Source of the DNA: a virus
Strand: one strand, 5' to 3'
IMG/VR virus record: IMGVR_UViG_3300009034_000010
Coordinates: 1-64,000 of that record
Length of the DNA: 64,000 nucleotides
Shown here: piece after piece, positions 26,516 to 34,628 of the stretch
Position numbering within the stretch: position 1 is the first letter of the stretch
Layout of the letters: each line of letters begins with the position of its first letter
Notes under the pieces: model-generated
Told to the model about the DNA's origin: nothing
What the model saw: only the letters and a program-made list of their open reading frames with translations
The model's database searches: none
Made by a program: the position numbers and the translations under genes

Positions 26516-28159
26516 TTAAGCTTTATTGTTTAAGATCTCGTTCTCAATAAAATCCATATTAAAACGCTTACTCCCGTAAACTCTTTGATTCTTCATCAAC
26601 TCATTAACATCCTTAACCAATGCTTTAACTTCAGGATCAACTAATGCTCTCCGAATCATCTCTTTTTGAGGTCTTCTAACTGGGGCAGAACCTTTTCCTG
26701 TCTTATTAAAATTCTTATCCTTCTTAGCACCTGTTTTATTGTCCCCGTCTTTATTCTGATTAGGATTATCTATCGCATTCTGCCTCTCACGTTCTTCACG
26801 TTTCTTACGAGCTTTTTCAATCTGTTTAAGAACCTTGGCTGCTCGATCAGGCTCCAAGCGCATAATATCACTAAGAATATACTCATCTGATAATAATTCC
26901 ATCTCTTTATAATTCTTAGCAACAGTTGATTTAATAAGCTCTACACGAGCAGCTATAAGCTCGTCAACAGTTCTTTGCTTAGGTAACGCTATTGTATAAT
27001 CATTACCCCGTTCTTTTATATTTATTCCACGAACAATCAAAGCTAAGTCTGTCACAAAACTCAAACCCTCTACTATAGCCAACTGAACCCTCTGGATACT
27101 TGCACTAAAATTACGTCCTTGATTACTTGATACAAGTTTATTTGAACTACCGATATCATTTATGTTCAAAAGATGCTTAGGAACTTTAAGAGCAACAAGT
27201 AAATTCTCCCTAATATAAAGAATATCATCTATATCAATCTCACTTTTACCTTCAAGAAGATCAATACCAGAAAATTTTCCACCATCCTGCGTAACTCCCA
27301 TATAAATGTCATCGTTCCCAAATACCGGGGTCTTATGTTTTTCAATTTTCTGAGTTGAGGGGTTTATCCAAACTCTTTCTTTAAACTGTTTTTTATATAC
27401 CTCAATTACCTCTGGAACTTGATCTATAGTTTTTCCTGTAATATCGACTTTATGCACTCTTATACTTGTCTTCTTTAACCGACCTATTACCAAAGAATTT
27501 TCCATAGCAACAATTTGTCTATACGGAATACGAGCTGACTTCAACCAACTTGTCCCATAATCGTCTGAAGGTTCCCGTCTCAACATAAAATGAATCATTT
27601 GCCAAGGTCTAAACTTAACAACTTTAACACCGTCAATCTCTTGCACATAAGGAAATTCTCGATTAATAATTCCTTTATCGTCAACATTCAACTTTATAGT
27701 TTTTGCTGAAAGAGCTTTTAACCCTACTACATGCGACAACTTCTCATTTCTTCCGTCCAAAGCCCAAATTATCTCTACAAATAAGTCTCCGAATTTACTT
27801 AAACTTCTTCCCCACGTCCAAAGTTGATTACGTATATCAAGAAAAGAATATAAATCTTTTACAAACATGGCTGTTCGCTCAGACTCAGACATTACTTTTA
27901 TAGGATTTTCAATAGGTTCGTCCAAGCGCACTGTACTATCTGCAACTGCATCAAGTGAAGATGATATTACTTGTCCATAATTATCGTCCATTAATACATA
28001 ATCTTTGTACTTAGCTATCCTACTATTATCAATAGTAAGAATATCTGCCAACGAATTCTCATGAAATTCCGGATCAATACCAGCTCTTGTAGTTCTTCCA
28101 CTAACACCTGTAACTAATCCTTTATATGCCGCACTTAATCTATTTCTAAGGGTTGCCAT
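26516..28159 (-). CDS. Portal protein (T4 gp20-like)
   Basis: A 547-residue portal. The ATG at 28159 (MATLRNRLSAAYKG) or the nearby ATG at 28171 is the likely start; a run GGGGAGG lies upstream. The core shows typical portal sequence: PEFHENSLADILTIDNSR, VVKFRPWQMIHFMLRREPS, YGTSWLKSARIPYRQIVAME and ILYIRENLLVALKVPKHLLN. The C-terminus is Lys-rich and probably disordered. It follows terminase with a 14-bp overlap. It forms the dodecameric ring through which DNA enters. Confidence 0.85.
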   Translation of the reverse strand: MATLRNRLSAAYKGLVTGVSGRTTRAGIDPEFHENSLADILTIDNSRIAKYKDYVLMDDNYGQVISSSLDAVADSTVRLDEPIENPIKVMSESERTAMFVKDLYSFLDIRNQLWTWGRSLSKFGDLFVEIIWALDGRNEKLSHVVGLKALSAKTIKLNVDDKGIINREFPYVQEIDGVKVVKFRPWQMIHFMLRREPSDDYGTSWLKSARIPYRQIVAMENSLVIGRLKKTSIRVHKVDITGKTIDQVPEVIEVYKKQFKERVWINPSTQKIEKHKTPVFGNDDIYMGVTQDGGKFSGIDLLEGKSEIDIDDILYIRENLLVALKVPKHLLNINDIGSSNKLVSSNQGRNFSASIQRVQLAIVEGLSFVTDLALIVRGINIKERGNDYTIALPKQRTVDELIAARVELIKSTVAKNYKEMELLSDEYILSDIMRLEPDRAAKVLKQIEKARKKREERERQNAIDNPNQNKDGDNKTGAKKDKNFNKTGKGSAPVRRPQKEMIRRALVDPEVKALVKDVNELMKNQRVYGSKRFNMDFIENEILNNKA

Positions 28160-30530
28160 ACTCGTTCCCATCCTCCCCAAAATTTGTTATAAAGCTGTCA
28201 AAAACTTGATCAGCAGTCCTTGCTTCTTTTTTTTCTTCTTTTTCTTCAGATTCAACTTTATGTGTGTAATTATTTGACATAATACTTTCAACTCTTACTT
28301 TTTCAATCAATGTGTGTACGACACCACACACAGAGTCTGATATATCTTTTGAACCTTTAAACGGATGATCAACCTTTTTGTCGTTGATATTCTCTAAAGT
28401 TTCTAATTCATATTTCAGAAAAGAATCAAAAGGACAGTCAACCCTCTCTTCATAAATACCTTGACGAAGATTGATATATGGAGCCATTTGTTTATCGACA
28501 GATAAATAGTCAGCCTCGTAACCTCTTCTACCAAGAATCTGAAGTGTATCTGTGCTTTGATACCCATCTAATGTCACGTAACTAATATTAAAACCCATTT
28601 CTGACAATTGATAAATTATATCTCGTACATCTGCTAATATATTAGGATTAGACTGTGAACCTTTTAACCGAATGATACAATCTATCCAAAATTGTTGAAG
28701 CCCTTTTTCATATCCATGTACATGACCAAGTGCCAAACCTAATGCGTCATTATTAACGCCAACATCAATATGAACAGCATGAACTCCTTTATTAATTGGT
28801 TTAAACCAATCCTCAAACACAACTTTTGTTTTATCTACTGCTCTGTTTGTTTCTGATGGTGTATTTTCAGGATGCTCTAATTCTGTAATTTTAATAATTT
28901 CTTTTACTGGATTTTTTCTTCCAGATTGAACAAACATATCTTGAATCTTATCTATATTTGTAAAAAATCTACTGATACTCTCAAGAGAAATACCAGCCAA
29001 GTTCCTTACTGATGTCTCAGGAGCGTTCTTAAAATCATCATAATAAATTATTGGAACTTTTATTACTGGTGTTTTTCCAAATTCAACCTCATCAACCTCT
29101 TTCATTTTTAAATAATCAAAGTAAAACCAGTCACCGTCATAATCCGGCATTCTGGCTTCCCAGATACTACGTTGTTTTACAATATAAATATCTTTGCGAT
29201 TTTCCGCATCCTTAAGACGAAATTCAAGAAAGTCCGAAGTATGATGTGGATTTCCAGCCATGACTATCAGACCAGATTTTGGAAATCTTGAAGAAACACG
29301 ACCTTTTAAAGTATTGTATATTATCTCTGCTTTATCCATCTCATTTTCAATACCATAAGCAGTAGCCTCATCAATAATAGCACAAAGAACATCATAACCA
29401 AGAGCAGAATATTGACTACTACTTCCGGGTATTACATAAACATTTTTATAAATTTTTTCTGTATCTATTTTTGCTGAATCCGCTGGATCAAAACGTAATT
29501 CAAGTTTATTGTTAGGATCGTAACTATAACCGTGATTCCTAAACCAAGGACAATGATCTATCTTTCCTTTTATCTTTGAAAAAACAACATCCTTCGCTTG
29601 TTTCTGTGTTGTTGAAACATTTATTACGGTTATTTTACTACCGGGCAAAAATCCAAAATATTTACAAGGATTACGAAGACATAATACAAGATACGTAATA
29701 TACGTAGACATTATAGCTGCACGTTCTGACTTTCCTGTACCATAAGCTTCTTTAAAAATAATTTCTTTAAAACGTCTCTTTTCTAACAATTGTCTAGGAT
29801 TGCCCCAAAATATATTTATAATATCTTGTTTAACACAAGGGAATAAACTACCAGAAATTGAACCTAAAAACTTTTCACTTTCAATAAATTCTTCAATATC
29901 CACTGGATCAAATTCCCAAACACTATCACCTTTTACTTCAAGAACATCTCCATTACTTTTACCACGAGCTTCTTCTTTCTCTAACCATTTATTTAATTGT
30001 TCTAACTGAACTAAAAACGATCTGTTAGAACCTGTAACTCCTTTTTGTATATCATTCATAGCCATGAAACTTAATTTACCACGCACTTTACTAAGAGCGG
30101 CATCAGTCCCAAGCTCCATTAACGAAAGAATCTCGTCTTCTAACTTCCCGTATCTTTGTATACGCTTTGAATATAAAAGAAGACAAGTTCTTAATTGATT
30201 AAGAATTGCTTTTACAACTTTACCTCTATTAACGTAACTGTTTGTTTCTTTATGATAATCGAATAAAGCAGAATCGTTATCTCTTAGAATAGTCTTGCGG
30301 GTGGAAAGTTCTTCTTTCCATTTTTTGGACCATTTAGATACGGCTGCTACGGAGGGTTTCTTCATTGAAAATTGTACTGCTAACTCATCACATATTTTCG
30401 ATAAAGAATATTTTTGTAGACTTGTCTTTTCATCTACAATAAGATAAAGCATGCGTGCATAAGCACGCACATCATCACTGTAACCGGGGTTCCCATTTTT
30501 CTTTTTTACCGTATTTGTATTATCAACCAT
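28146..30530 (-). CDS. Terminase large subunit with small-subunit-like N-terminal domain
   Basis: A 794-residue packaging motor. Residues 15-80 look like the DNA-binding helix-turn-helix of small terminases (YSLSKICDELAVQFSMKKPS then VAAVSKWSKKWKEEL). The ATPase has Walker A EAYGTGKS (about 261-268) and Walker B VLCAIIDEAT (about 381-390). The nuclease has acidic residues in HAVHIDVGVNNDALG (D589), YVTLDGYQSTDT (D655) and KGSKDISDSVCG (D729/D732). No separate small terminase is seen nearby, so the two roles may be fused. It overlaps portal downstream. Confidence 0.9.
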   Translation of the reverse strand: MVDNTNTVKKKNGNPGYSDDVRAYARMLYLIVDEKTSLQKYSLSKICDELAVQFSMKKPSVAAVSKWSKKWKEELSTRKTILRDNDSALFDYHKETNSYVNRGKVVKAILNQLRTCLLLYSKRIQRYGKLEDEILSLMELGTDAALSKVRGKLSFMAMNDIQKGVTGSNRSFLVQLEQLNKWLEKEEARGKSNGDVLEVKGDSVWEFDPVDIEEFIESEKFLGSISGSLFPCVKQDIINIFWGNPRQLLEKRRFKEIIFKEAYGTGKSERAAIMSTYITYLVLCLRNPCKYFGFLPGSKITVINVSTTQKQAKDVVFSKIKGKIDHCPWFRNHGYSYDPNNKLELRFDPADSAKIDTEKIYKNVYVIPGSSSQYSALGYDVLCAIIDEATAYGIENEMDKAEIIYNTLKGRVSSRFPKSGLIVMAGNPHHTSDFLEFRLKDAENRKDIYIVKQRSIWEARMPDYDGDWFYFDYLKMKEVDEVEFGKTPVIKVPIIYYDDFKNAPETSVRNLAGISLESISRFFTNIDKIQDMFVQSGRKNPVKEIIKITELEHPENTPSETNRAVDKTKVVFEDWFKPINKGVHAVHIDVGVNNDALGLALGHVHGYEKGLQQFWIDCIIRLKGSQSNPNILADVRDIIYQLSEMGFNISYVTLDGYQSTDTLQILGRRGYEADYLSVDKQMAPYINLRQGIYEERVDCPFDSFLKYELETLENINDKKVDHPFKGSKDISDSVCGVVHTLIEKVRVESIMSNNYTHKVESEEKEEKKEARTADQVFDSFITNFGEDGNEYGNP

Positions 30531-30615
30531 AGCATCTATTTATATTTATTAATAAAAGTAGTTATTTTACTGTATTTTAAGAAAAAATATCTTCTTAAAT
30601 ATACCCTTCTATTAA

Positions 30616-30655
30616 TAATAATGCCAAAAAGTAGCTAATTTTTTTACGATAAAAT
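30616..30655 (-). promoter_or_regulatory. Candidate late promoter motif, copy 2
   Basis: About 90 bp upstream of terminase. It shares the 17-base core ACTTTTTGGCATTATTA (minus strand), the CGTAAAAAA block and a downstream GAAGGG with the copy at 12512-12551. A weaker relative, ACTTTTTG directly followed by TTATTATAG, is in the promoter at 32850-32878. This spread supports a shared late control element. Confidence 0.6.
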
Positions 30656-30665
30656 TAAAAAATTT

Positions 30666-32381
30666 TTATTTTCCTCGAATAATTTTCTTAAAACGTCTTG
30701 CAGTAAGCTTTTTTGAAAAACGCTCGTTAGTATTTAATACTAATATAACTGCTTGATCTACAGTATCTTTCTGTTTAATAATAAAAACATAAACATTCCT
30801 TAATTGCCCATCACGATAATTTCGATCTAATGACTGAAGAAAGTGCTCTAAAGAGTAGTCATATGAATAATATATCATATAAGCAGTTTCAACAAGATTC
30901 ATCCCTTTACCAACTGACTCCATAGCCAATAAAACTTTAACAGATTTACTTTTTTGCCATTTCTTTATTTCATCTTTCTTACCGGTCATAAGATATGATT
31001 TTATTTTTTTCTTTCCTAAAACTTTCTGAAGATTCTCAATATCTTCAGTAAACCGACACCAAATTATAACTTTCTCATTCGGGATAGTTTCCAAAATCTC
31101 CAACATAGCAGCCACTTTTGTTGAAAGAAAAGGAATTATTTTTTTATCATCAATAAATGGCTTATAAAATCCACTTGTAATTTCTTGAAGCTTAGTTACT
31201 TTACTAATCGGAAGTGCGTTATTTATTGCTTTTACTTCTTTATCATAATCCACTCCGTTATCTTCAAAAAACTTTTTCATCTTTAAATTAGGATTTATAA
31301 GGCTAAACCCCTCATCAAAACAATCCATGAAATATCTTTGAAATGTCGTAGGAAGAACAACTTCATGTTTAATCGTACGAGAAGGTAAATCAAGACAATC
31401 TTCCTTCTTATAAGAAATTGCCACTGTAAACATAAGTCGTTTAATTATATCAAAGCTATCTTTTTTAAGCACCCATAGTGGAAAATGTTTTCCAACATCA
31501 ATAAAATACTCCTCAAGAAAATCTTGATACCTAAGCCCAAACGTTTGTCCTAACGTCATAACTTTATATTGCGAAAAGACATCCTTCATATTTTTAAGAG
31601 TATTTGGAGTTCCTGTCGCCTCCATCACGTACTTAGCATTCGCCGATACTTGAAAAGCAGCGTCACTTCTCTTAGACTTAGCATTACCTAAAGATCTCGA
31701 TTCATCAAAAATTACAATATCATACAGAGGCAGTTTACCTATATAACGCCACAATGTATCATAAGTCATCACATGCACATAGAACTCTCTCTTTTCATTG
31801 AGTAAAGCATCTGTTTTATCTTCCTTACCTCCCACTATTGGTAAAATAGGGACTTTTAATTTACTATGTTTTTCGAATTCAGGAAGCCAGGTATTAAAAA
31901 CATTTAATTTTGGACAAACAACTAAAACAGTTTTTGCTTGCTTATATGCAAATCTCATTGCAATATTATCTATTGCAACTTTACTTTTTCCAATTCCCAT
32001 ATCAAGAAAAGATCCAAACCGAGGAATTTGGAAAGAGGCGTATAATGTAACTTTTTGAGCATGACGCATTCCTTTAGCAAAAACAGGAAAATTATCAATA
32101 GGTGTTGGTAAGTATTCATTCTCTCGATAAAATTCACATTCATTCATTATCTTAGCGTAATAATCATCTCGTTGAATACATTGATTCAAAAGACTATTAA
32201 GACTACTGTTATTCAAATTAAAAACTAATCTAAAATTTCGAATAAAACTGGGTTGAAGCGGACAAAGATAAAAGGCTCCTTTCTGAATCCATAGAGGAGA
32301 CCCGCATGTTTTAAGCATCTTAGACTGATACGTAGCATGAGTTTTTACTACAATAAATTTATTTCCGATTTTAAATTCCAT
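30666..32381 (-). CDS. SNF2-type DEAD-box helicase
   Basis: A 571-residue superfamily 2 helicase. Walker A is FGSFLDMGIGKSKVAID, motif II is YDIVIFDESRSLGN, motif III is VMEATGTPNTL, and motif VI is LEHFLQSLDRNYRDGQLR with the RxxRDGQ end that marks the SNF2 group. A motif V-like stretch VGKGMNLVETAYMIYY is present. Phage SNF2 proteins are thought to remodel DNA or recombination intermediates. The gene is at the right end of the late strand, with only a small unknown gene between it and the divergent control region. Confidence 0.85.
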   Translation of the reverse strand: MEFKIGNKFIVVKTHATYQSKMLKTCGSPLWIQKGAFYLCPLQPSFIRNFRLVFNLNNSSLNSLLNQCIQRDDYYAKIMNECEFYRENEYLPTPIDNFPVFAKGMRHAQKVTLYASFQIPRFGSFLDMGIGKSKVAIDNIAMRFAYKQAKTVLVVCPKLNVFNTWLPEFEKHSKLKVPILPIVGGKEDKTDALLNEKREFYVHVMTYDTLWRYIGKLPLYDIVIFDESRSLGNAKSKRSDAAFQVSANAKYVMEATGTPNTLKNMKDVFSQYKVMTLGQTFGLRYQDFLEEYFIDVGKHFPLWVLKKDSFDIIKRLMFTVAISYKKEDCLDLPSRTIKHEVVLPTTFQRYFMDCFDEGFSLINPNLKMKKFFEDNGVDYDKEVKAINNALPISKVTKLQEITSGFYKPFIDDKKIIPFLSTKVAAMLEILETIPNEKVIIWCRFTEDIENLQKVLGKKKIKSYLMTGKKDEIKKWQKSKSVKVLLAMESVGKGMNLVETAYMIYYSYDYSLEHFLQSLDRNYRDGQLRNVYVFIIKQKDTVDQAVILVLNTNERFSKKLTARRFKKIIRGK

Positions 32382-32384
32382 ACG

Positions 32385-32819
32385 CTACTCCGTCTTCAAC
32401 GTCTGCCTGATAGATTCAGGTAAATTATCAAGAATATCGTTGATAATCTGATATAACTTAAACACTTCTTGTTTTTTCGATTCATTAATTTGTTTTAATT
32501 TAGGATTAATTATAAACCCGAAAGAACTAATAATTTCTTTATAATTTCTTAAAGCAAAATTTGCCGGTGTTGATACAATTTGAGTAAAATCCAAAGGATT
32601 TATTCTACAAGATGTATAAGAAAAAGAATGAACTTTATTTTTAAAAATAAAAAGAGATTTAGATATTTCTTTAAAATTTCTTTTATAAGCTAAGAAACCC
32701 ATAACTTCAATATAATCAAAATTATTAAAAATATCAAAATAATTTACAAATGACGAATAAATGTACCTATTCTCAGTTTTAAGTTTGATAGCATGTCGAA
32801 TCAAGATGCCTAGTTTCAT
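32385..32819 (-). CDS. Unknown protein, first gene of the minus-strand operon
   Basis: A 144-residue basic protein rich in Phe, Tyr, Asn and Ile (YIYSSFVNYFDIFNNFDYIE). No domain is recognised. It is the first gene after the minus-strand promoter at 32850-32878, with AAGGAG a few bases before its ATG, and its stop is 3 bp from the start of the helicase gene. Confidence 0.5.
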   Translation of the reverse strand: MKLGILIRHAIKLKTENRYIYSSFVNYFDIFNNFDYIEVMGFLAYKRNFKEISKSLFIFKNKVHSFSYTSCRINPLDFTQIVSTPANFALRNYKEIISSFGFIINPKLKQINESKKQEVFKLYQIINDILDNLPESIRQTLKTE

Positions 32820-32849
32820 AAGTTCTCCTTAAAATTAGAAGCTCAAACT

Positions 32850-32878
32850 ATAATAACAAAAAGTCTGAATAAAAACAA
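32850..32878 (-). promoter_or_regulatory. Minus-strand sigma70-like promoter
   Basis: On the minus strand TTGTTT (32873-32878) and TATTAT (32850-32855) are spaced by 17 bp. The start site would fall about 25 nt before the first minus-strand gene. The -10 region also carries ACTTTTTGTTATTATAG, which resembles the core of the two late motifs. Confidence 0.55.
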
Positions 32879-32914
32879 GGACTTTTATTTATAAATATTT
32901 ATCGAAAAAACATA

Positions 32915-32955
32915 CGTTTTAGCTATATACTACGTAGTAGTATATAGCTAAAACG
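32915..32955. repeat. Long perfect dyad 1 in the divergent control region
   Basis: An 18-bp perfect inverted repeat (arms beginning CGTTTTAGCTATATACTA) around the 5-nt loop CGTAG. It is in the divergent intergenic region, upstream of both operons. It is not followed by a clear U-run in either direction, so a simple terminator is unlikely. It shares the central CTACGTAGTAG with dyad 2. Confidence 0.85.
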
Positions 32956-33022
32956 ATCATTATTACTATGTAATAATATAATAAAGATCTATAGATTATA
33001 TTAAAATACAGTATTCGTTCTA

Positions 33023-33067
33023 ACAAAAAAGCTATACTACTACGTAGTAGTAGTATAGCTATTTTGT
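33023..33067. repeat. Long dyad 2 in the divergent control region
   Basis: A 13-bp perfect inverted repeat (AGCTATACTACTA and its complement) around the same CGTAG loop as dyad 1. After one A-A mismatch six more pairs extend the stem. About 67 bp of AT-rich DNA with a short palindrome (ATCTATAGAT) separates it from dyad 1. A factor-binding or origin role is possible. Confidence 0.85.
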
Positions 33068-33112
33068 ATGCACCAGATTTTTGAAATACTGAGAAAATAA
33101 AGTATAAGTTTT

Positions 33113-33163
33113 ACTGCCTTCGGCAGTGGTGAAGACTAGTCGCTTCGCTCCCAATCTTCACCA
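33113..33163. repeat. GC-richer double hairpin flanked by direct repeats
   Basis: A 6-bp hairpin (ACTGCC-TTC-GGCAGT) is directly followed by a second, larger hairpin with 9-bp arms (TGGTGAAGA, 33127-33163). The block is GC-richer than its surroundings and is flanked by a 10-bp direct repeat GAAAATAAAG (33093-33102 and 33164-33173). It lies just upstream of the plus-strand promoter and could be a regulatory or inserted element. Confidence 0.6.
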
Positions 33164-33181
33164 GAAAATAAAGATTTATAA

Positions 33182-33210
33182 TTGACACTGTATAGATTCT
33201 GTGTTAGAGT
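33182..33210 (+). promoter_or_regulatory. Plus-strand sigma70-like promoter
   Basis: TTGACA (33182-33187) is followed after 17 bp by TAGAGT (33205-33210). A perfect TATAAT (33177-33182) overlaps the -35 and could serve an alternative promoter. The start site would lie only about 14 nt before the ATG at 33231, next to AGGAGG, so the exact arrangement is not certain. Confidence 0.5.
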
Positions 33211-33230
33211 CTAAACTCAGGAGGCTGTAT

Positions 33231-33761
33231 ATGATAATTAATTCTACCTCATTATTTATTAAATTTTATAATGAAAGAGTTCCCAATTGGAAAAAGATAA
33301 CAGCATCAAATTTAGAAAAAGATAAAAATTTAGATAGAGTAATTAAATCTATAGGTCGATTTATTTTAAAGAATAATTTGGATTCAAAAAGATTAGTCGA
33401 TGCTGTTATAGACTATTATTACAAAAAAAATAAGCGATATCCAACAATTTTTTTATTTAGTGATCATGAAGCGCTAAGTCTTTATAAAAACTATGAGTTA
33501 GCTCATGATATAGACCTCACTGAAGAGCAAAAAATTAGACTTTCTGTAAAAAAAACTAAATTACTCGTAAAAAAATTGCAAAAATTTGGCATTATTATAA
33601 GTGAGGCTATACGATCACTCGGCATAACCGGAAAAGGTGATCCATATTTTCTTTTAGCTTATGGAATTCGAGAAGGGATTTCAGAAAAGTACCTTGAACT
33701 TTGGGACAAGGATGACAAAATTAAAAAAATTGTTTTAGACGAAATTTTTATTGACAAATAA
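33231..33761 (+). CDS. Unknown protein, first gene of the plus-strand operon
   Basis: A 176-residue Lys-rich helical protein (LDRVIKSIGRFILKNNLDSK). The ATG at 33231 is chosen because AGGAGG lies 6 nt upstream; a GTG at 33201 in the same frame would overlap the promoter. No domain is recognised. As the first gene after the control region it may be an early host-directed or regulatory protein (inference). Confidence 0.55.
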   Translation: MIINSTSLFIKFYNERVPNWKKITASNLEKDKNLDRVIKSIGRFILKNNLDSKRLVDAVIDYYYKKNKRYPTIFLFSDHEALSLYKNYELAHDIDLTEEQKIRLSVKKTKLLVKKLQKFGIIISEAIRSLGITGKGDPYFLLAYGIREGISEKYLELWDKDDKIKKIVLDEIFIDK

Positions 33762-34070
33762 ATCCAATTATATTATATTTATCCTATACGAAAAATTTAC
33801 GAAGCATTTTGAAGCAATTATAAGTCTTCCCAGTAAGTCTTCCAAAAAATAGAATAAAGAACAAAAATAAAAAAATTTTAAAATCAGCAGCGTGATTCTG
33901 CAAAAAACTAATCCAATATTAAAAATGTGAGCTGACGTTTTATATTGAGAAGTATGCCCTTAACACATGGTGCGGAAAATTGTATAATTCCTTGGCTCGT
34001 ACATCTCACAGCGTAATCTGTCTAAACTAAATATTGTTATTTCTTCAAATAATTAAAAAGGGTCTTGTCT
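33762..34070. other. 309-bp noncoding stretch with weak secondary structure
   Basis: No open frame or known RNA gene is found. The 3' part (33947-34012) can fold with TGTGAG pairing to CTCACA about 60 nt later, enclosing GGAA/TTCC and a short inner stem. It is not a tRNA: no TPsiC arm or anticodon arm is present. It may be a leader or small RNA. Low confidence. Confidence 0.3.
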
Positions 34071-34622
34071 ATGGATTTAAGAGAGTTTCTTGAGAAACAT
34101 GAACTTGATGAAGAGTTAAAGCATATGCGAGGAGGTAAATTGTGTACAGCTTATCCACGAATAGATTGCAACATTGCTGATACAGTCGATGAAGTGGCAG
34201 AGTTACACAAAGTATCCGGCGCATATTATTTCTATGGTTCTATTTCTTGTATGCTTCTTGAAGCTAAAGAAAAATTAGAAGTAAGCTTAGCCGCTCAGAA
34301 AGAAAGGTTAAATGATAGCTTATTAGTACGAAAGTCTGCTGTGTACTTGCAAAGACAAATGGAGTTGACGCAAGCGGCTGCTCGATGTACCGATAAAGTT
34401 CTTGAAAACCTTGTAAATTCTGATGAACAGGTGATTTCCATTAAAGGACAATTAAACCAGTTATCAGACTTGAAAGCAAAAATTGTAGAACTCGGAAGTG
34501 CGGAAAATAAAGTAAAAGTTATACTGAAAGCATTATTGCTAAAACAAGACGATCTTATAGAAATTTCCAGGCGCAAAAAAGAAGAGTTAAAATCAATAGG
34601 ACATTTACACACAGAAAGGTAA
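34071..34622 (+). CDS. Coiled-coil protein of unknown function
   Basis: A 183-residue protein (start ATG 34071, AAAAGGG upstream). Residues 60-180 are predicted helical and probably coiled coil (LLEAKEKLEVSLAAQKERLN, LGSAENKVKVILKALLLKQD). It lies 6 bp upstream of the SSB gene, so a replication or recombination role is possible from context only. Confidence 0.5.
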   Translation: MDLREFLEKHELDEELKHMRGGKLCTAYPRIDCNIADTVDEVAELHKVSGAYYFYGSISCMLLEAKEKLEVSLAAQKERLNDSLLVRKSAVYLQRQMELTQAAARCTDKVLENLVNSDEQVISIKGQLNQLSDLKAKIVELGSAENKVKVILKALLLKQDDLIEISRRKKEELKSIGHLHTER

Positions 34623-34628
34623 TAACAC

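Noticed and set aside
33571-33606. Plus-strand stretch TTTGGCATTATTATAA resembling the late motif
   Set aside because: It lies inside a coding region and is explained by codons for FGIII. A similar stretch in the polymerase gene is explained by FGIIY. No gene starts nearby.
33947-34012. Possible tRNA in the noncoding stretch
   Set aside because: Only an outer stem is visible. There is no TPsiC arm, anticodon arm or CCA.
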